64,000 nucleotides of DNA from JBNGOQ01 sp050589645 (GTDB taxonomy: Bacteria > Bacteroidota > Bacteroidia > Flavobacteriales > Flavobacteriaceae), in the NCBI RefSeq assembly GCF_050589645.1, contig NZ_JBNGOQ010000002.1, positions 372,001-436,000 on the forward strand, in the 5' to 3' direction. The position numbers and the translations under genes are program-made. Positions 17,474-26,183 of the stretch are shown here, one piece after another. Every line of letters starts with the position of its first letter. Position 1 is the stretch's first letter. The notes under the pieces were generated by a model. That model worked only from the letters and a program-made list of their open reading frames with translations, was not told the origin of the DNA and did no database searches.

Positions 17474-18316
17474 CTAGAACAGGTATTTTTTCTTTAGTTT
17501 TTTCAGCTTTAGTTTAACGTTACAGTTGTTATTTTCTAAGTCCGAATAGTAGGTATCCAAAAAATGGGGCATATTATCCCAACTGGAAAAACGTGGATAG
17601 TCTTTGTTTGCGTCAAAAGATTTGGAGACTTTTAATCGCCCTACAACCTCAAATTTAGTTTGGGATTTTTTGTGTAGCGATGCATGATACCAAAAAATCT
17701 GTGCTACAGGTTTAAATGCCTTGGTTATCTGTTGTTCCATAGAAAAATGCACATTAGCATTTTCAAAGTCTGTTGCGGAAGGTTTGTTTTTCGATTTAAT
17801 ATCAGTAAGTACTATCAAATTCAGTCCGAACTCCGTATTTTTTTCACTTTCCAGGACAAAGGCCCCACAGTAGTCCTTATCGGATAGTTGAAAAATCAAA
17901 CAGTCTCCTTTTTCATATATCGCATCTCGATACCTTTTCTTTACGCGTTTTCTGACGCTCTTTTTCTCTGTTTGAATTTTAGCAAGAAACGCTGCCAATA
18001 CTTTTTCTCGCTTGGTCAAATCACTTTGACCGGCATCCAGTTCCTTCCATAGGGCAATGTCTTTACCCGATTCTACGATGTTTTTTACACGGTCAAGTAT
18101 TTTGGGATCCAAGGCTTTGCACTCCCATTGCGCTTTTGCAATGGTAATCCAAAAATTATTCTGCTCTTCGTATGAATTGACCAAATCCTTGTTGTCCGCA
18201 ATTAACCGTTCCGTTATTTCGGTAACTTCAAGTCCTTGATTGTAAAATTCAAAAAAAGCATAGTTAATGTCTACGTAAACATCATTTGAAGAAATTCCGG
18301 TTCCCCAAGTTCCCAT
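17474..18316 (-). CDS. DUF4259-type hypothetical protein
   Basis: 280 aa when started at the ATG at 18316, which gives the N-terminus MGTWGTGISSNDVYVDINYAF; MGTWG is the typical start of DUF4259-like proteins, whereas the longer frame to 18388 adds an unlikely 24 residues. The C-terminal half is charged and ends in a very basic tail (KLKLKKLKKKYLF). No catalytic motif. Such proteins are often found singly in accessory regions of genomes, sometimes beside polymorphic toxin loci, but no toxin gene is seen here. Confidence 0.65.
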   Translation of the reverse strand: MGTWGTGISSNDVYVDINYAFFEFYNQGLEVTEITERLIADNKDLVNSYEEQNNFWITIAKAQWECKALDPKILDRVKNIVESGKDIALWKELDAGQSDLTKREKVLAAFLAKIQTEKKSVRKRVKKRYRDAIYEKGDCLIFQLSDKDYCGAFVLESEKNTEFGLNLIVLTDIKSKNKPSATDFENANVHFSMEQQITKAFKPVAQIFWYHASLHKKSQTKFEVVGRLKVSKSFDANKDYPRFSSWDNMPHFLDTYYSDLENNNCNVKLKLKKLKKKYLF

Positions 18317-18500
18317 AGGTGTTTCTAAATGTTGGTTTAACGATAGATGCTGATTATTGTTTATGCATCCATTATACGGTATGTGCAAATTAAAGCATTT
18401 TACCTAATAAATGTTTTTTATACAATCCCACTTGAGTTAACGCTTTTTTCCTTGACCTGTTCACACACCCGCTCTTAATCGCCAAACTGTCAACTAACAA

Positions 18501-18528
18501 CTCCTCCGAAGCGTTTACGCGAAGGAGG
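18501..18528. repeat. palindromic hairpin repeat, copy 2
   Basis: Same unit as at 17417-17444: CCTCC (18503-18507), GCG, loop TTTA, CGC, GGAGG (18524-18528). The two copies flank the DUF4259-type gene. Confidence 0.7.
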
Positions 18529-18923
18529 AAAAATATCCCCTTAAATGGGTATTTCCTGGATGAAGATCTACGCTTATTTTACAGGCTTGAACTAAAACAA
18601 CCAAACCAATGGCGGACAAGGTGTTCAGTTATTCGGCAGGGTACTTGGGACAATCCAAAATAGGGTGTGGTATTTTCTTCTCAAAGCTGTTGATCATCTA
18701 GGAATAAACAAGAGCATCGGGGGAGCGCTCAGCTTTTTTCCACTTTGCGGAGAGGTCCACGCCCTTTCTTAGCCAATATATGGATTACGTTGCTATACCC
18801 TTGCCGTAGACCCTCTACCGAACAAACGCAAATCTATGAAAGGATTGCAAAAACCCTTTCTCTCTGGGGCCAAGGCCTGCCGGTTTACCAGTAGGTAGGT
18901 CAAATACCTTTTTCTATACCATT
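18529..18923. other. intergenic stretch without recognisable gene
   Basis: About 395 bases with no frame longer than a few dozen codons that I can match to anything. One open stretch around 18690-18770 gives VDHLGINKSIGGALSFFP but is soon closed by stops, so it may be a decayed gene fragment. I see no promoter or RNA gene. Confidence 0.4.
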
Positions 18924-19431
18924 TCATTGCGACTTGGAAACATACCGACTATGTAGTATTTCCCAACTGTTTTTCTGTTTATCAAGTACAAATCGTATAT
19001 CGGGCTGGTATCCGTCTGTTCCACCACAACCAATGGTAAATTCCGCCTTTTTAAACCTTAGTCCTTTATAAAAATGCACTTTTCTGGTAGTTGTTATGTG
19101 TACTGTACCAAAATTTATGTCGACGGTGTCCGGGGCCGCAACTCTATGTACAACTCGAAGCACGCCAATGGTCTTTTTCTTTTTGAGTGATAGATCGATC
19201 AGTTCTTTGGTCGAAAGAAATATATATCCATCGGATACATTTTTGTCCTTTATTCGCCTCCCATATTCATTTAATTCCACATAAGTCCATCCACTTGAAA
19301 GCAATATATCCACTCTGCTGTTCAGCTTCCACATAAATACTATCCATTGTTGTCGGTTTGATCGAGTCGTTTTGTGCTTTGGCTATCGAACTAGTTAAAC
19401 TTAGAAACAGGAATGTTGTAAGAAACCTCAT
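18924..19431 (-). pseudogene. secreted hypothetical protein, probable frameshift near 19325
   Basis: The intact frame from 19334 to 18924 (136 aa) begins MWKLNSRVDILLSSG without a signal peptide. In another frame, an ATG at 19431 gives a good signal peptide (MRFLTTFLFLSLTSSIAKAQ) and continues to ..TTMDSIYVEAEQQ before running out at a stop. Removing one base after the GAA codon near 19326 joins the two as YVELNSRVDILL, and the phrase YVELN recurs in the body (GWTYVELNEYG). So this is probably one secreted protein of about 168 residues broken by a one-base insertion, or a sequencing error. The body contains a Cys/Gly patch TIGCGGTDGYQPDIRF; no family recognised. Confidence 0.6.
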
Positions 19432-19556
19432 TGGGTGGATTTTGGTTTCCTAAAATTAAACCGATTCACAAACCCAGGAAAGGCATAATGAGTCAAGCGT
19501 GCTTTTGGATGAGCAAAGTAGGTTTTTAAACAATATGGAAGAACTGTACACCATCA

Positions 19557-19582
19557 TTGACTATATTTTCCGATATTAGGAA
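19557..19582 (+). promoter_or_regulatory. conserved upstream box, copy 1
   Basis: TTGACTATATTTTCCGATAT followed by TAGGAA, 41 bases upstream of the DUF695-like gene. A copy with two differences lies at 27805-27831, 40 bases before the ankyrin gene at 27871. Equal distance to the start codon suggests a shared promoter or 5' leader element. Confidence 0.5.
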
Positions 19583-19622
19583 ATAATTATAACCAATTGT
19601 TGGTACGCATTAAAAGACCAAA

Positions 19623-20102
19623 ATGTTTAAAAATCTATTTTCAAAAAAGGAACCCAAGAAGTATGGACCGGTTGAACCGATCTATCCCGATGAATTATTT
19701 GAAGTCAGTGAAATTTCGGATGAAAATGGCTTCTTCGGATTTTCTAATATCAATAAGGCATACGACAATTATCCGAACAAAAAATACTTCCCTTGGTGGG
19801 TTCAGGTAACTCTTGAACTTCAAGAAGTTGACGATAGAAAAATGCCACTTCAAGCAGAATCAATTCTTTTGGATGAACTGGAAGACTCCATTGAAAAGTT
19901 TATTTTAAAGAAGCACAAGACCCATTTCATAGGTCGAGTAACACAAAATGGATTTAGAGATTTAATATTTTATATTGACCTGCCTCGGTTTAATCAGGAA
20001 GAGACCAGCACCTTTTTTGATGCGATTCAGGAAAAACGCAGGGTTAACTTCAACATGGAAAAAGACCTCACTTGGGATAATGTATCTGGTCTGATACAGT
20101 GA
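19623..20102 (+). CDS. DUF695-like hypothetical protein
   Basis: 159 aa, no signal peptide. The core FPWWVQVTLELQEVDDRKMP, LEDSIEKFILKK, FIGRVTQNGFRDLIFYIDLP and a C-terminal ..DLTWDNVSGL resembles the DUF695 pattern, in which an E-helix is followed by a GR-T-NG-RE-x-x-FY strand. DUF695 proteins often turn up as orphan genes or near toxin loci. No neighbouring toxin is seen. Function unknown. Confidence 0.65.
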   Translation: MFKNLFSKKEPKKYGPVEPIYPDELFEVSEISDENGFFGFSNINKAYDNYPNKKYFPWWVQVTLELQEVDDRKMPLQAESILLDELEDSIEKFILKKHKTHFIGRVTQNGFRDLIFYIDLPRFNQEETSTFFDAIQEKRRVNFNMEKDLTWDNVSGLIQ

Positions 20103-20215
20103 ACGTGTACTATCACCGGCTTGCTCGCTATGCTATATAAAAACGATTACATGTATGTAGAAGGGATATATGATTATTGATCATATACATATGTTACTAC
20201 AACTTGAAAGAGCCA

Positions 20216-20920
20216 ATGAAACATAGTATTCTCTTGATCCTGGTTTCTATTTTACTGAGTTGTAACTCGAAAAAGGACAACGCAAGCTCTAAAATTCGGA
20301 ACGTCAATCCGAAGAAGGAAACATTGAAAAAACTCAATGGAAAAGAGATTGTGTCCGAACTGGAAAGACTGGACTTTTTTGAGCTAACTGACGTGTCTGA
20401 ACTTGACGAAACAAAAACTAACTTTGAAAAATCATATACAGATCTGAATTTCTTCGAAGGTAAATTGAGAGGAGAAACGCTAGATTTTATGGATAACCGA
20501 TATTACTGGGTGGATTGTGAAGAACTTTTCGAAATTGGCGGATTAACAGAATACTTGGGCCAAGTCCAAAGGACTTTTAAAAAACTCGGATTGGAATTGG
20601 AGTTTAGCAATGAAAAAAGTGAACAAGAACAGAACGGTTGGAAACATACCATTGAGCTAAACGGAAATAAATATATTGCATTCGAGGGACAATTTTCAGG
20701 TTTGGATTGGGGAATTGCTTATGTAAACTTTATAGAGATGCTTAATTCGGAATTGAGAATACAGGGCTCTAATGAGCAGTTCTATCCTATAAGCTGTGGT
20801 AATGATGGAGCCTTTGTCTTGTTGACTGTGGAACTATTTGACTTTGTAAGCAGATATTACCCGAATGATAATGATCATCCGAAGACTATGGGTGCTTGGA
20901 AAAGTATAAATGGGTTATAA
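20216..20920 (+). CDS. lipoprotein, hypothetical
   Basis: 234 aa from the ATG at 20216, which puts the lipobox LLSC (Cys16) behind a short hydrophobic stretch (HSILLILVSILLS). An upstream in-frame start at 20177 would precede the signal and is unlikely. The mature part is acidic and mixed alpha/beta, with no motif I know (NRYYWVDCEELFEIGGLTEY, FSGLDWGIAYVNFIEMLN). It lies in the run of small plus-strand genes from 19.6 to 23.4 kb. Confidence 0.7.
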   Translation: MKHSILLILVSILLSCNSKKDNASSKIRNVNPKKETLKKLNGKEIVSELERLDFFELTDVSELDETKTNFEKSYTDLNFFEGKLRGETLDFMDNRYYWVDCEELFEIGGLTEYLGQVQRTFKKLGLELEFSNEKSEQEQNGWKHTIELNGNKYIAFEGQFSGLDWGIAYVNFIEMLNSELRIQGSNEQFYPISCGNDGAFVLLTVELFDFVSRYYPNDNDHPKTMGAWKSINGL

Positions 20921-20987
20921 AAACAACGCACATCGATTGCTGCAATTCAACCAAATCCAATTCACTAATCCGATAATTTAATAACCA

Positions 20988-21353
20988 ATGAGTACATCCT
21001 TTATTATTTCAGCCTTAATTGCATCCTTCCTTGGGCTTGTTTATTGGAAGGTCAATACAAAGCGCGATTTTAAGGATGTCATTGAACCGTTGCTAAACAA
21101 AAAAGGGTTTACCTATGTCAGTTCAAAATACCCTGGCGTGTTTAGGGTGGGGCCTTTCAAAAAAATTGAGGTAACCATTGGTAAGCCTCAAATCAACAAT
21201 GGTGCCGTGCGGTATGAAAAAACTTTTTATCGAATAGTCGACTTGAAAACAAAAAATAATAAATCCAGGCAGACCTGGGCCAAAATTGAAACTAGCTGGT
21301 TCAAGGAAACCAAGGTTGAATTTAATCCGAAGCTGTCCGAAATCAAAAAATAG
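20988..21353 (+). CDS. small membrane-anchored hypothetical protein
   Basis: 121 aa. One N-terminal hydrophobic helix (residues 4-21, FIISALIASFLGLVYWKV) followed by a soluble basic domain (FKDVIEPLLNKKGFTYVSSKYPGVFRVG...). Probably anchored with the domain in the cytoplasm or periplasm; not a cleaved signal. No family recognised. Confidence 0.6.
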   Translation: MSTSFIISALIASFLGLVYWKVNTKRDFKDVIEPLLNKKGFTYVSSKYPGVFRVGPFKKIEVTIGKPQINNGAVRYEKTFYRIVDLKTKNNKSRQTWAKIETSWFKETKVEFNPKLSEIKK

Positions 21354-21453
21354 TATTTCTAACAAACCCCATAACTTAGCAGGCAATTCACCTAGGATAA
21401 AAATTCTTCCTACATTTAAATTATAGCCAGGATCGTTGGTTGCAAGCTAAAAA

Positions 21454-21831
21454 ATGACAAACACCGAACAAAATATCGAAACGCCGTTTAATGAAGATTT
21501 TTGTGCACGATTGGAATACCGAATTTGTCACGAATTGGAAAAATCGGACGACCCAAATTTAAAAGGGTTTTGGTGTGATGGAATTTCTTGGTTTCCAGAT
21601 ATACAATCGACTAAAAAACACCTTAATGACAAACGGAAAATCGAAACCAAAGCATGGATTGGAAAAGCGGGACAGGACGTTTATCAAGCAACAATTCATT
21701 TCGGAAAAAAGGCATTAAGCAATTATGCTAAAGGAAAAGAATTGTCCGAATGTATTCCTGGTTTGGAATCTCAAGCTGAATGGATTGAAATTGATGTTGG
21801 GAATAAAACAATAGAAATAAAACTGGATTAA
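21454..21831 (+). CDS. hypothetical protein
   Basis: 125 aa, soluble, no signal peptide. Contains FWCDGISWFPDIQS and a C-terminal EWIEIDVGNKTIEIKLD strand. The leader just upstream (GGATCGTTGGTTGCAAGCTAAAAA) and the TCTAACAAACC after the previous gene are of the kind seen around gene-cassette-like hypothetical genes in Flavobacteriia. No family recognised. Confidence 0.55.
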   Translation: MTNTEQNIETPFNEDFCARLEYRICHELEKSDDPNLKGFWCDGISWFPDIQSTKKHLNDKRKIETKAWIGKAGQDVYQATIHFGKKALSNYAKGKELSECIPGLESQAEWIEIDVGNKTIEIKLD

Positions 21832-21850
21832 AAGCCAGTAAATAACAATA

Positions 21851-21905
21851 GCTATGACGTTCTTTTTTTGCGGTCTTTTCCGAAAGGCAGGAATCATGGC
21901 TGAGA
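21851..21905. repeat. cassette-like hairpin repeat, copy A
   Basis: Starts GCTATGACGTTC and ends GGCAGGAATCATGGCTGAGA. It aligns without gaps to copy B at 22446-22500 at 45 of 55 positions. Arms AGCTAT / ATGGCT and TTC / GGAA can pair, so the element can form a hairpin. It lies between two unrelated small genes. Confidence 0.65.
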
Positions 21906-21924
21906 CCTATGTGACCAGAAAAGC

Positions 21925-22452
21925 ATGAATAAAACAATAACAAAAAAACGCATCACCTACGCCATTTATGGATTGCTATTCGTGTTTTTTGTTGGCATAT
22001 GGGTATGGGAAATAAGTAAATTCAACGAGGTACTTTCCAATATGTGGGAATGGGATAAAAAATACTATTTTCCGAACATGCTCTATTCATTTAAGATTAC
22101 GAACATGTTTAGTGCATCTATGCTTGCACTATCTTTTGGTATAGGTCTATTCTTTAAAAATAGGGTTGGATGGGTACTTATTACAGGGTGGTTCTATTTT
22201 GTTTGCGTTAATTTGATTAGAAATGAGATTGGTGAAAAAATAGAGGATACGGCAATGTTCTTTCAACTGCTAGTACTCTCCGTCATACCGGTTCTTTTTA
22301 TCATTCTTATGAACACATTTGATGGAATTTGGGAATATCACAAAATTCAAAAAAACAACAGAATAAGGCTGAATTTAATCAGTATTGGAGTTGGATTGGT
22401 ATTGGTAGGCTTGTTGCTCATCAAAAAGAAGATGCTACCACAATGGCTATAA
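21925..22452 (+). CDS. polytopic membrane protein, hypothetical
   Basis: 175 aa with four or five hydrophobic helices at about residues 10-28, 57-74, 80-97, 109-128 and 148-165. A charged loop WDKKYYFPNMLY lies between the first two. No motif recognised. The last codons and stop overlap the start of repeat copy B. Confidence 0.6.
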   Translation: MNKTITKKRITYAIYGLLFVFFVGIWVWEISKFNEVLSNMWEWDKKYYFPNMLYSFKITNMFSASMLALSFGIGLFFKNRVGWVLITGWFYFVCVNLIRNEIGEKIEDTAMFFQLLVLSVIPVLFIILMNTFDGIWEYHKIQKNNRIRLNLISIGVGLVLVGLLLIKKKMLPQWL

Positions 22453-22500
22453 CGTTCCTTTTTAGCGGGCTTTGCTGGCAGGCAGGAATCATAGCCGAGA
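22446..22500. repeat. cassette-like hairpin repeat, copy B
   Basis: GCTATAACGTTCC ... GGCAGGAATCATAGCCGAGA. GGCTAT (22445-22450) pairs with ATAGCC and TTCC with GGAA, giving a clear hairpin. It is followed by ATCCGTTAGC, reminiscent of integron attC R' ends (GTTAGC). It begins at the stop codon of the preceding gene and ends 26 bases before the next start. Confidence 0.65.
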
Positions 22501-22525
22501 TATCCGTTAGCAAAATAAATAAACA

Positions 22526-22927
22526 ATGAAAAGATTTGCCATAACTTTTAGTATCATTCTCTATGCGGTGGCAGTCCCTTTTTTGGAAATCAACGGGACG
22601 CACGTGTTCAATCCGGATTGGACGCCACATGTACGAATTCATGAGGTGTGGCAGCTGATGACCAATACGGGCATTGGTGTTTTGTGCCTGTGGCTGGTCT
22701 GGTTCAAAAAAGAGACCCGTATAAGCACGCTTTTGAGCATGCTGGTTACTGGAGGATTCTTATTGGCCTATATGCTTCAGGACAGTTATGGGGGCTCTAT
22801 GAAGTATTTGGATGGAAGCGAAAAGACCCTATTGGGAATTAATATTGGGGTCTTGGGATTTGGAATGGCGTTTACGCTCCTGGTATTGGCCCAGGTACTG
22901 GGAAGGACAAAAAAAACCAGCACATAA
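22526..22927 (+). CDS. four-TM membrane protein, hypothetical
   Basis: 133 aa. Helices at about 3-18, 48-60, 68-84 and 102-124. The first loop holds the conserved-looking FLEINGTHVFNPDWTPHVRI, HEVWQLM, a pattern of the kind found in small Bacteroidota and proteobacterial DUF membrane proteins. No function known. Confidence 0.6.
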   Translation: MKRFAITFSIILYAVAVPFLEINGTHVFNPDWTPHVRIHEVWQLMTNTGIGVLCLWLVWFKKETRISTLLSMLVTGGFLLAYMLQDSYGGSMKYLDGSEKTLLGINIGVLGFGMAFTLLVLAQVLGRTKKTST

Positions 22928-22930
22928 GGA

Positions 22931-22960
22931 ACCAACTTGTAGGCAGGAATCACAACCGGA
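22931..22960. repeat. cassette-like repeat, short copy C
   Basis: ACCAACTTGT then AGGCAGGAATCACAACCGGA: it retains the right half of the A/B element (AGGCAGGAATCA-A-CCG). It lies four bases after the stop of the membrane protein gene and 21 bases before the next start. The left half differs or is deleted. Confidence 0.5.
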
Positions 22961-22980
22961 CGGGTATAATCCAGAAATAC

Positions 22981-23424
22981 ATGAACAAACCCACCACTTG
23001 GAATTTTAAACATTCCATTCATACACGGGCTTCAAGAAAAACGACCTGGGAATTTTTGTCGGATATGTCCAATCAGGTCAGGATGGAACCGGGCATTGAA
23101 AATATTGAACTGGACGGTGCATTTGCCACGGGCACCAAGGGGCGGACCATAACCAAGACATCCATACAAGAATGGGAACTGACCGATGTTGTTGAAGGCA
23201 AACGGTTTACGATTACGGGCCATACAGAGAATGAGGATATGTCGCTTAGCTTTTCCTGGGAATTTAGGGATAAGGGTGCGGGAACGCGTTTAACGCAACA
23301 CATAAAGGCCACCGGGCCTCAAATAGCGAACTACATGGAAACCTTTAAAGGTATGGAAGGCCATGTGCCCAAACGGATGGCCGTATTGAAGGAAGAGCTG
23401 GACGGGCTTGCAAGGGAAACTTAA
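22981..23424 (+). CDS. SRPBCC (START/Bet v1-like) protein
   Basis: 147 aa. Begins with the SRPBCC pattern WNFKHSIHTRASRKTTWEFLSDMSNQVRMEPGI and continues with KGRTITKTSIQEWELTDVVEGKRFTI and the late strand FSWEFRDKGAGTRLTQHIKAT. These proteins bind hydrophobic ligands in a helix-grip fold; polyketide cyclases and AHSA1-like proteins belong here. Substrate unknown. Confidence 0.85.
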   Translation: MNKPTTWNFKHSIHTRASRKTTWEFLSDMSNQVRMEPGIENIELDGAFATGTKGRTITKTSIQEWELTDVVEGKRFTITGHTENEDMSLSFSWEFRDKGAGTRLTQHIKATGPQIANYMETFKGMEGHVPKRMAVLKEELDGLARET

Positions 23425-23458
23425 AACGCCCATAAGGAATTAAAAGGGCATTTAGGTC

Positions 23459-24199
23459 CTAGAGAATTTTTTTCTGGCCCTCGATAAAGCCATATACCCT
23501 TGGAATTAGATCGCCCAGGCTGTCAACAATATATGCTGACGGTAGCAGGTTACAATTATGGACCGATTCCCTGGTAACACTATTGGTTACGGCAAAAACA
23601 TGCATCCCCGCATGGAGACCGGCTTTTATGCCATTCACGGAATCTTCGATCACCAGACACGCTTCCGGCCTTAAACCTAGGATGGTTCTCACTTTTTCAT
23701 AAATTTCTGGATGGGGCTTTCCTTTGCTGACGTCATCACGGGTAAGGATCAGGTCAAATTTCTCATAAACCCCCATAATGGAGGTAATTCTTTTGGCCTC
23801 AGGCAAATGGGACATTGTAGCCAGAACAACACGGAAATTATCCGCGTGCACCTTGTGGAAAAGTCCAAGGGTAAATGGACAAAAGTGTTTGGATAAACGC
23901 TCGGTATCCTCGAGAATAGCACGGTATATCTCCAACCGCTTCTCGATAAGTCGTTCCTGGATCACTTGTAAATTGCTTGTTTTCAAATGGTTGCCGAGCT
24001 CTGTTACAAAGTGTTGGGTCAAACCATGTACCACTTCCTTTCTTGATAGCCCTACGAACTGTCCAAAACTGTCCAACACTATTTGCTCACCGATGTCGCC
24101 TTGGGTCAACTGATTGATGGCTTGGGCATAGGAAGTCGCTTTCAGTACTTCGGTTTGGATCAGCGTTCCGTCAAGGTCAAAAATTATGGCTTTTATCAT
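23459..24199 (-). CDS. HAD-superfamily phosphatase, phosphoglucomutase-like subgroup
   Basis: 246 aa. Motif I FDLDGTLIQTE with the nucleophile Asp8 and the acid/base Asp10, a helical cap at about residues 20-95, motif II ATMS near 127, motif III Lys in SKGKPHPEIY, and motif IV CLVIEDSVNG. The order and cap are those of beta-phosphoglucomutase/PGP-like enzymes. It is divergent from rpiA and so possibly acts on a sugar phosphate, though the substrate cannot be fixed. Confidence 0.9.
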   Translation of the reverse strand: MIKAIIFDLDGTLIQTEVLKATSYAQAINQLTQGDIGEQIVLDSFGQFVGLSRKEVVHGLTQHFVTELGNHLKTSNLQVIQERLIEKRLEIYRAILEDTERLSKHFCPFTLGLFHKVHADNFRVVLATMSHLPEAKRITSIMGVYEKFDLILTRDDVSKGKPHPEIYEKVRTILGLRPEACLVIEDSVNGIKAGLHAGMHVFAVTNSVTRESVHNCNLLPSAYIVDSLGDLIPRVYGFIEGQKKIL

Positions 24200-24334
24200 T
24201 CTAAATCATATCGCTCCATAAAGTTAAGGGATTTGAAAAGAGCCCATTGAAAAAAGCGAACCTTATTTTGTGACCAAATGATTACCCCTAACTAAAGCGG
24301 ATTGGATATCTTTAAACGGGAAACAGCTATTTAA

Positions 24335-25021
24335 ATGGGAATGGACCGCATAGAAAATGAAAAAAAACGGGTTGCCCAGGAATCGCTCACGTATGTTAAA
24401 AACGGAATGGTTGTGGGGCTTGGTTCTGGTTCTACCGCTGAACATATGATTCGGAAACTGGGGAAGAAAATTGCCACAGGCCTTACGATAACAGGAGTGG
24501 CATCATCCGAAAAAACAGCAAATTTGGCAAGGGATTTTGGTATACCCCTGACCGGCTTGGACCAGGTAACAATGTTGGACATAAACATAGACGGCGCGGA
24601 TGAATTTGACCCTAATTTACAACTGATAAAAGGGGGAGGTGGGGCCTTGTTAAAAGAAAAGATCTTGGCCCATAATTCCAAGTTGAACATCATTATTGCC
24701 GATTCGAGCAAAAAAGTCGATAAATTGGGGAAGTTCAAATTGCCCATAGAAGTTATTCCCTTTGCCCATGGCAGTATTATGGCCCAATTGCATGCGCAGG
24801 CACTGAAACCTGTCCTAAGATCGGTCAATGGAATTACCTATAGGACGGACGAAAACAATTTTATTATAGACATCGATGTGCTTGCCTATGAGGACCTGGG
24901 CAAGTTAAACACAGCGCTCTTAAAAACCCCGGGCGTTGTTGAAACAGGGCTTTTTCTGGAGTCTACGGATATATTGATCGTTGGGAACGGAGAAGAAACA
25001 ACCACGCTAAACAAGCGTTGA
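24335..25021 (+). CDS. rpiA: ribose-5-phosphate isomerase A
   Basis: 228 aa (a second ATG two codons in is equally possible). RpiA signatures: GLGSGSTAEHMI near residue 28-39, NIDGADEFDPNLQLIKGGGGALLKEKI (Asp and Lys catalytic region, 84-110). The enzyme interconverts ribose-5-phosphate and ribulose-5-phosphate in the pentose phosphate pathway. It is divergent from the HAD phosphatase; the 130-base gap holds both promoters. Confidence 0.95.
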   Translation: MGMDRIENEKKRVAQESLTYVKNGMVVGLGSGSTAEHMIRKLGKKIATGLTITGVASSEKTANLARDFGIPLTGLDQVTMLDINIDGADEFDPNLQLIKGGGGALLKEKILAHNSKLNIIIADSSKKVDKLGKFKLPIEVIPFAHGSIMAQLHAQALKPVLRSVNGITYRTDENNFIIDIDVLAYEDLGKLNTALLKTPGVVETGLFLESTDILIVGNGEETTTLNKR

Positions 25022-25170
25022 TGCACTGAAGTAGTCTCAAAAAGGGAATAGAAAAATAACAAGTCAAGAAAAGGGTGATCGGGAGAAGCAATTTCACAAC
25101 TGAAAATTAGAAGGATTAAAACAAATGGGTTCATTAATAAAAGTGATTGTTTAACAAATTATATCAAAAA

Positions 25171-25668
25171 ATGTATCGAGTTTTAATTGTATTCATAATG
25201 ATTTTGGTGATTTCCTGTAAGCCGGAAAAAACAGATTTGAACTACAAAATTGCCTACAAAAATGATAGGGAAGGCAACACGCTGATGGGCAGCAAGGAAG
25301 CGTTGATCAAACATATACGAGGTGGAGCCGAGATAAAAATCGGATGGGGATTTAAGGGAAAAACGCATAGTATAGAACATTTATCAGAACCTATCTGGAT
25401 CGCCGTATTGGATGAAACAGAGGTCATAGCGCATTTGGATGCCCAAGTCTTGTCAAAAACAGACTGGGACAAGCTAACTGCTACGTATGCAGATAGTACA
25501 TTGCTAGACCTGGAATGGCGGGTTGTACTGACCACAAAGGGAGAGTTTGATGCGATATGGTACGATAGGAACAAAGGAACGGTAACCGAGCGAAGACCCC
25601 AAAAGCATACCATAACCTGGTTTGTTAAAAGTGGTGTGGACAATAGTGAGCCCTTATTTTCGAATTGA
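25171..25668 (+). CDS. lipoprotein, hypothetical
   Basis: 165 aa from the ATG at 25171. Lipobox VISC after a strongly hydrophobic stretch (VLIVFIMILVIS), then KPEKTD. The mature part has Trp-rich strands (IGWGFKG, EPIWIAVLDETEV, LEWRVVLTTKGEFDAIWYDR, TITWFVKSG) suggesting a compact beta domain. No family recognised. Confidence 0.7.
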   Translation: MYRVLIVFIMILVISCKPEKTDLNYKIAYKNDREGNTLMGSKEALIKHIRGGAEIKIGWGFKGKTHSIEHLSEPIWIAVLDETEVIAHLDAQVLSKTDWDKLTATYADSTLLDLEWRVVLTTKGEFDAIWYDRNKGTVTERRPQKHTITWFVKSGVDNSEPLFSN

Positions 25669-25793
25669 TGACAAGGCGAAAAACCTTTAATGACTAAAAA
25701 TCAGAACGGCACTGCAAGCGGTCCATACATTTTAATAGGACTTTAGCAAAGTTTGAGAAACGATTATTACCAATCCAATAGGCATAATTACGG

Positions 25794-26168
25794 ATGTCCC
25801 AAAAAGGAAAAAAAATCGATGAATGGCGAATACGCTATGCGGCTTTTAGAAAGGCGGAAAGACGAAAAACCATTTTAGCGACATGTATTGTAGTAATTGG
25901 TTTTGTGATTGCCTATTATTGGTGGACCGATGACCTAAAGTTTTTTGGAAGAAAAACGGCATATGTAAGCGGTGTGGTGACCAATGAGCGAATGGTTCAT
26001 TGGGGCAGGGGCAACTATTATCAGGAGGCTACTTGCGATTATATGGTGGAAGGGAAAAAATATACAACGGATTTTGAAATCTGGAAGAACAGGCTTTTGG
26101 TGCGTGTCGGGGATTCGGTGGTGCTGAAAATTGCCCTAAGCAATCCAAAGATCTCGAGGCTACATTAA
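25794..26168 (+). CDS. membrane protein, DUF3592-like
   Basis: 124 aa. A basic N-terminus (KKIDEWRIRYAAFRKAERRKT), one TM helix at 27-44 (ILATCIVVIGFVIAYYWW) and a soluble C-terminal domain ending in VRVGDSVVLKIALSNPKISR, typical of DUF3592-like extracytoplasmic domains. It begins a closely spaced run of membrane-protein genes. Confidence 0.6.
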   Translation: MSQKGKKIDEWRIRYAAFRKAERRKTILATCIVVIGFVIAYYWWTDDLKFFGRKTAYVSGVVTNERMVHWGRGNYYQEATCDYMVEGKKYTTDFEIWKNRLLVRVGDSVVLKIALSNPKISRLH

Positions 26169-26183
26169 AAAAAAATTATACCA

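Noticed and set aside
18529..18923. Transposase or integrase remnant
   Set aside because: No frame gives a recognisable catalytic motif and no terminal inverted repeats or target duplications were seen.
21354..21453. TCTAACAAACC ... GTTGGTTGC as an integron attC site
   Set aside because: The ends resemble attC core sites but the arms do not pair well; recorded only as context for the cassette-like repeats.
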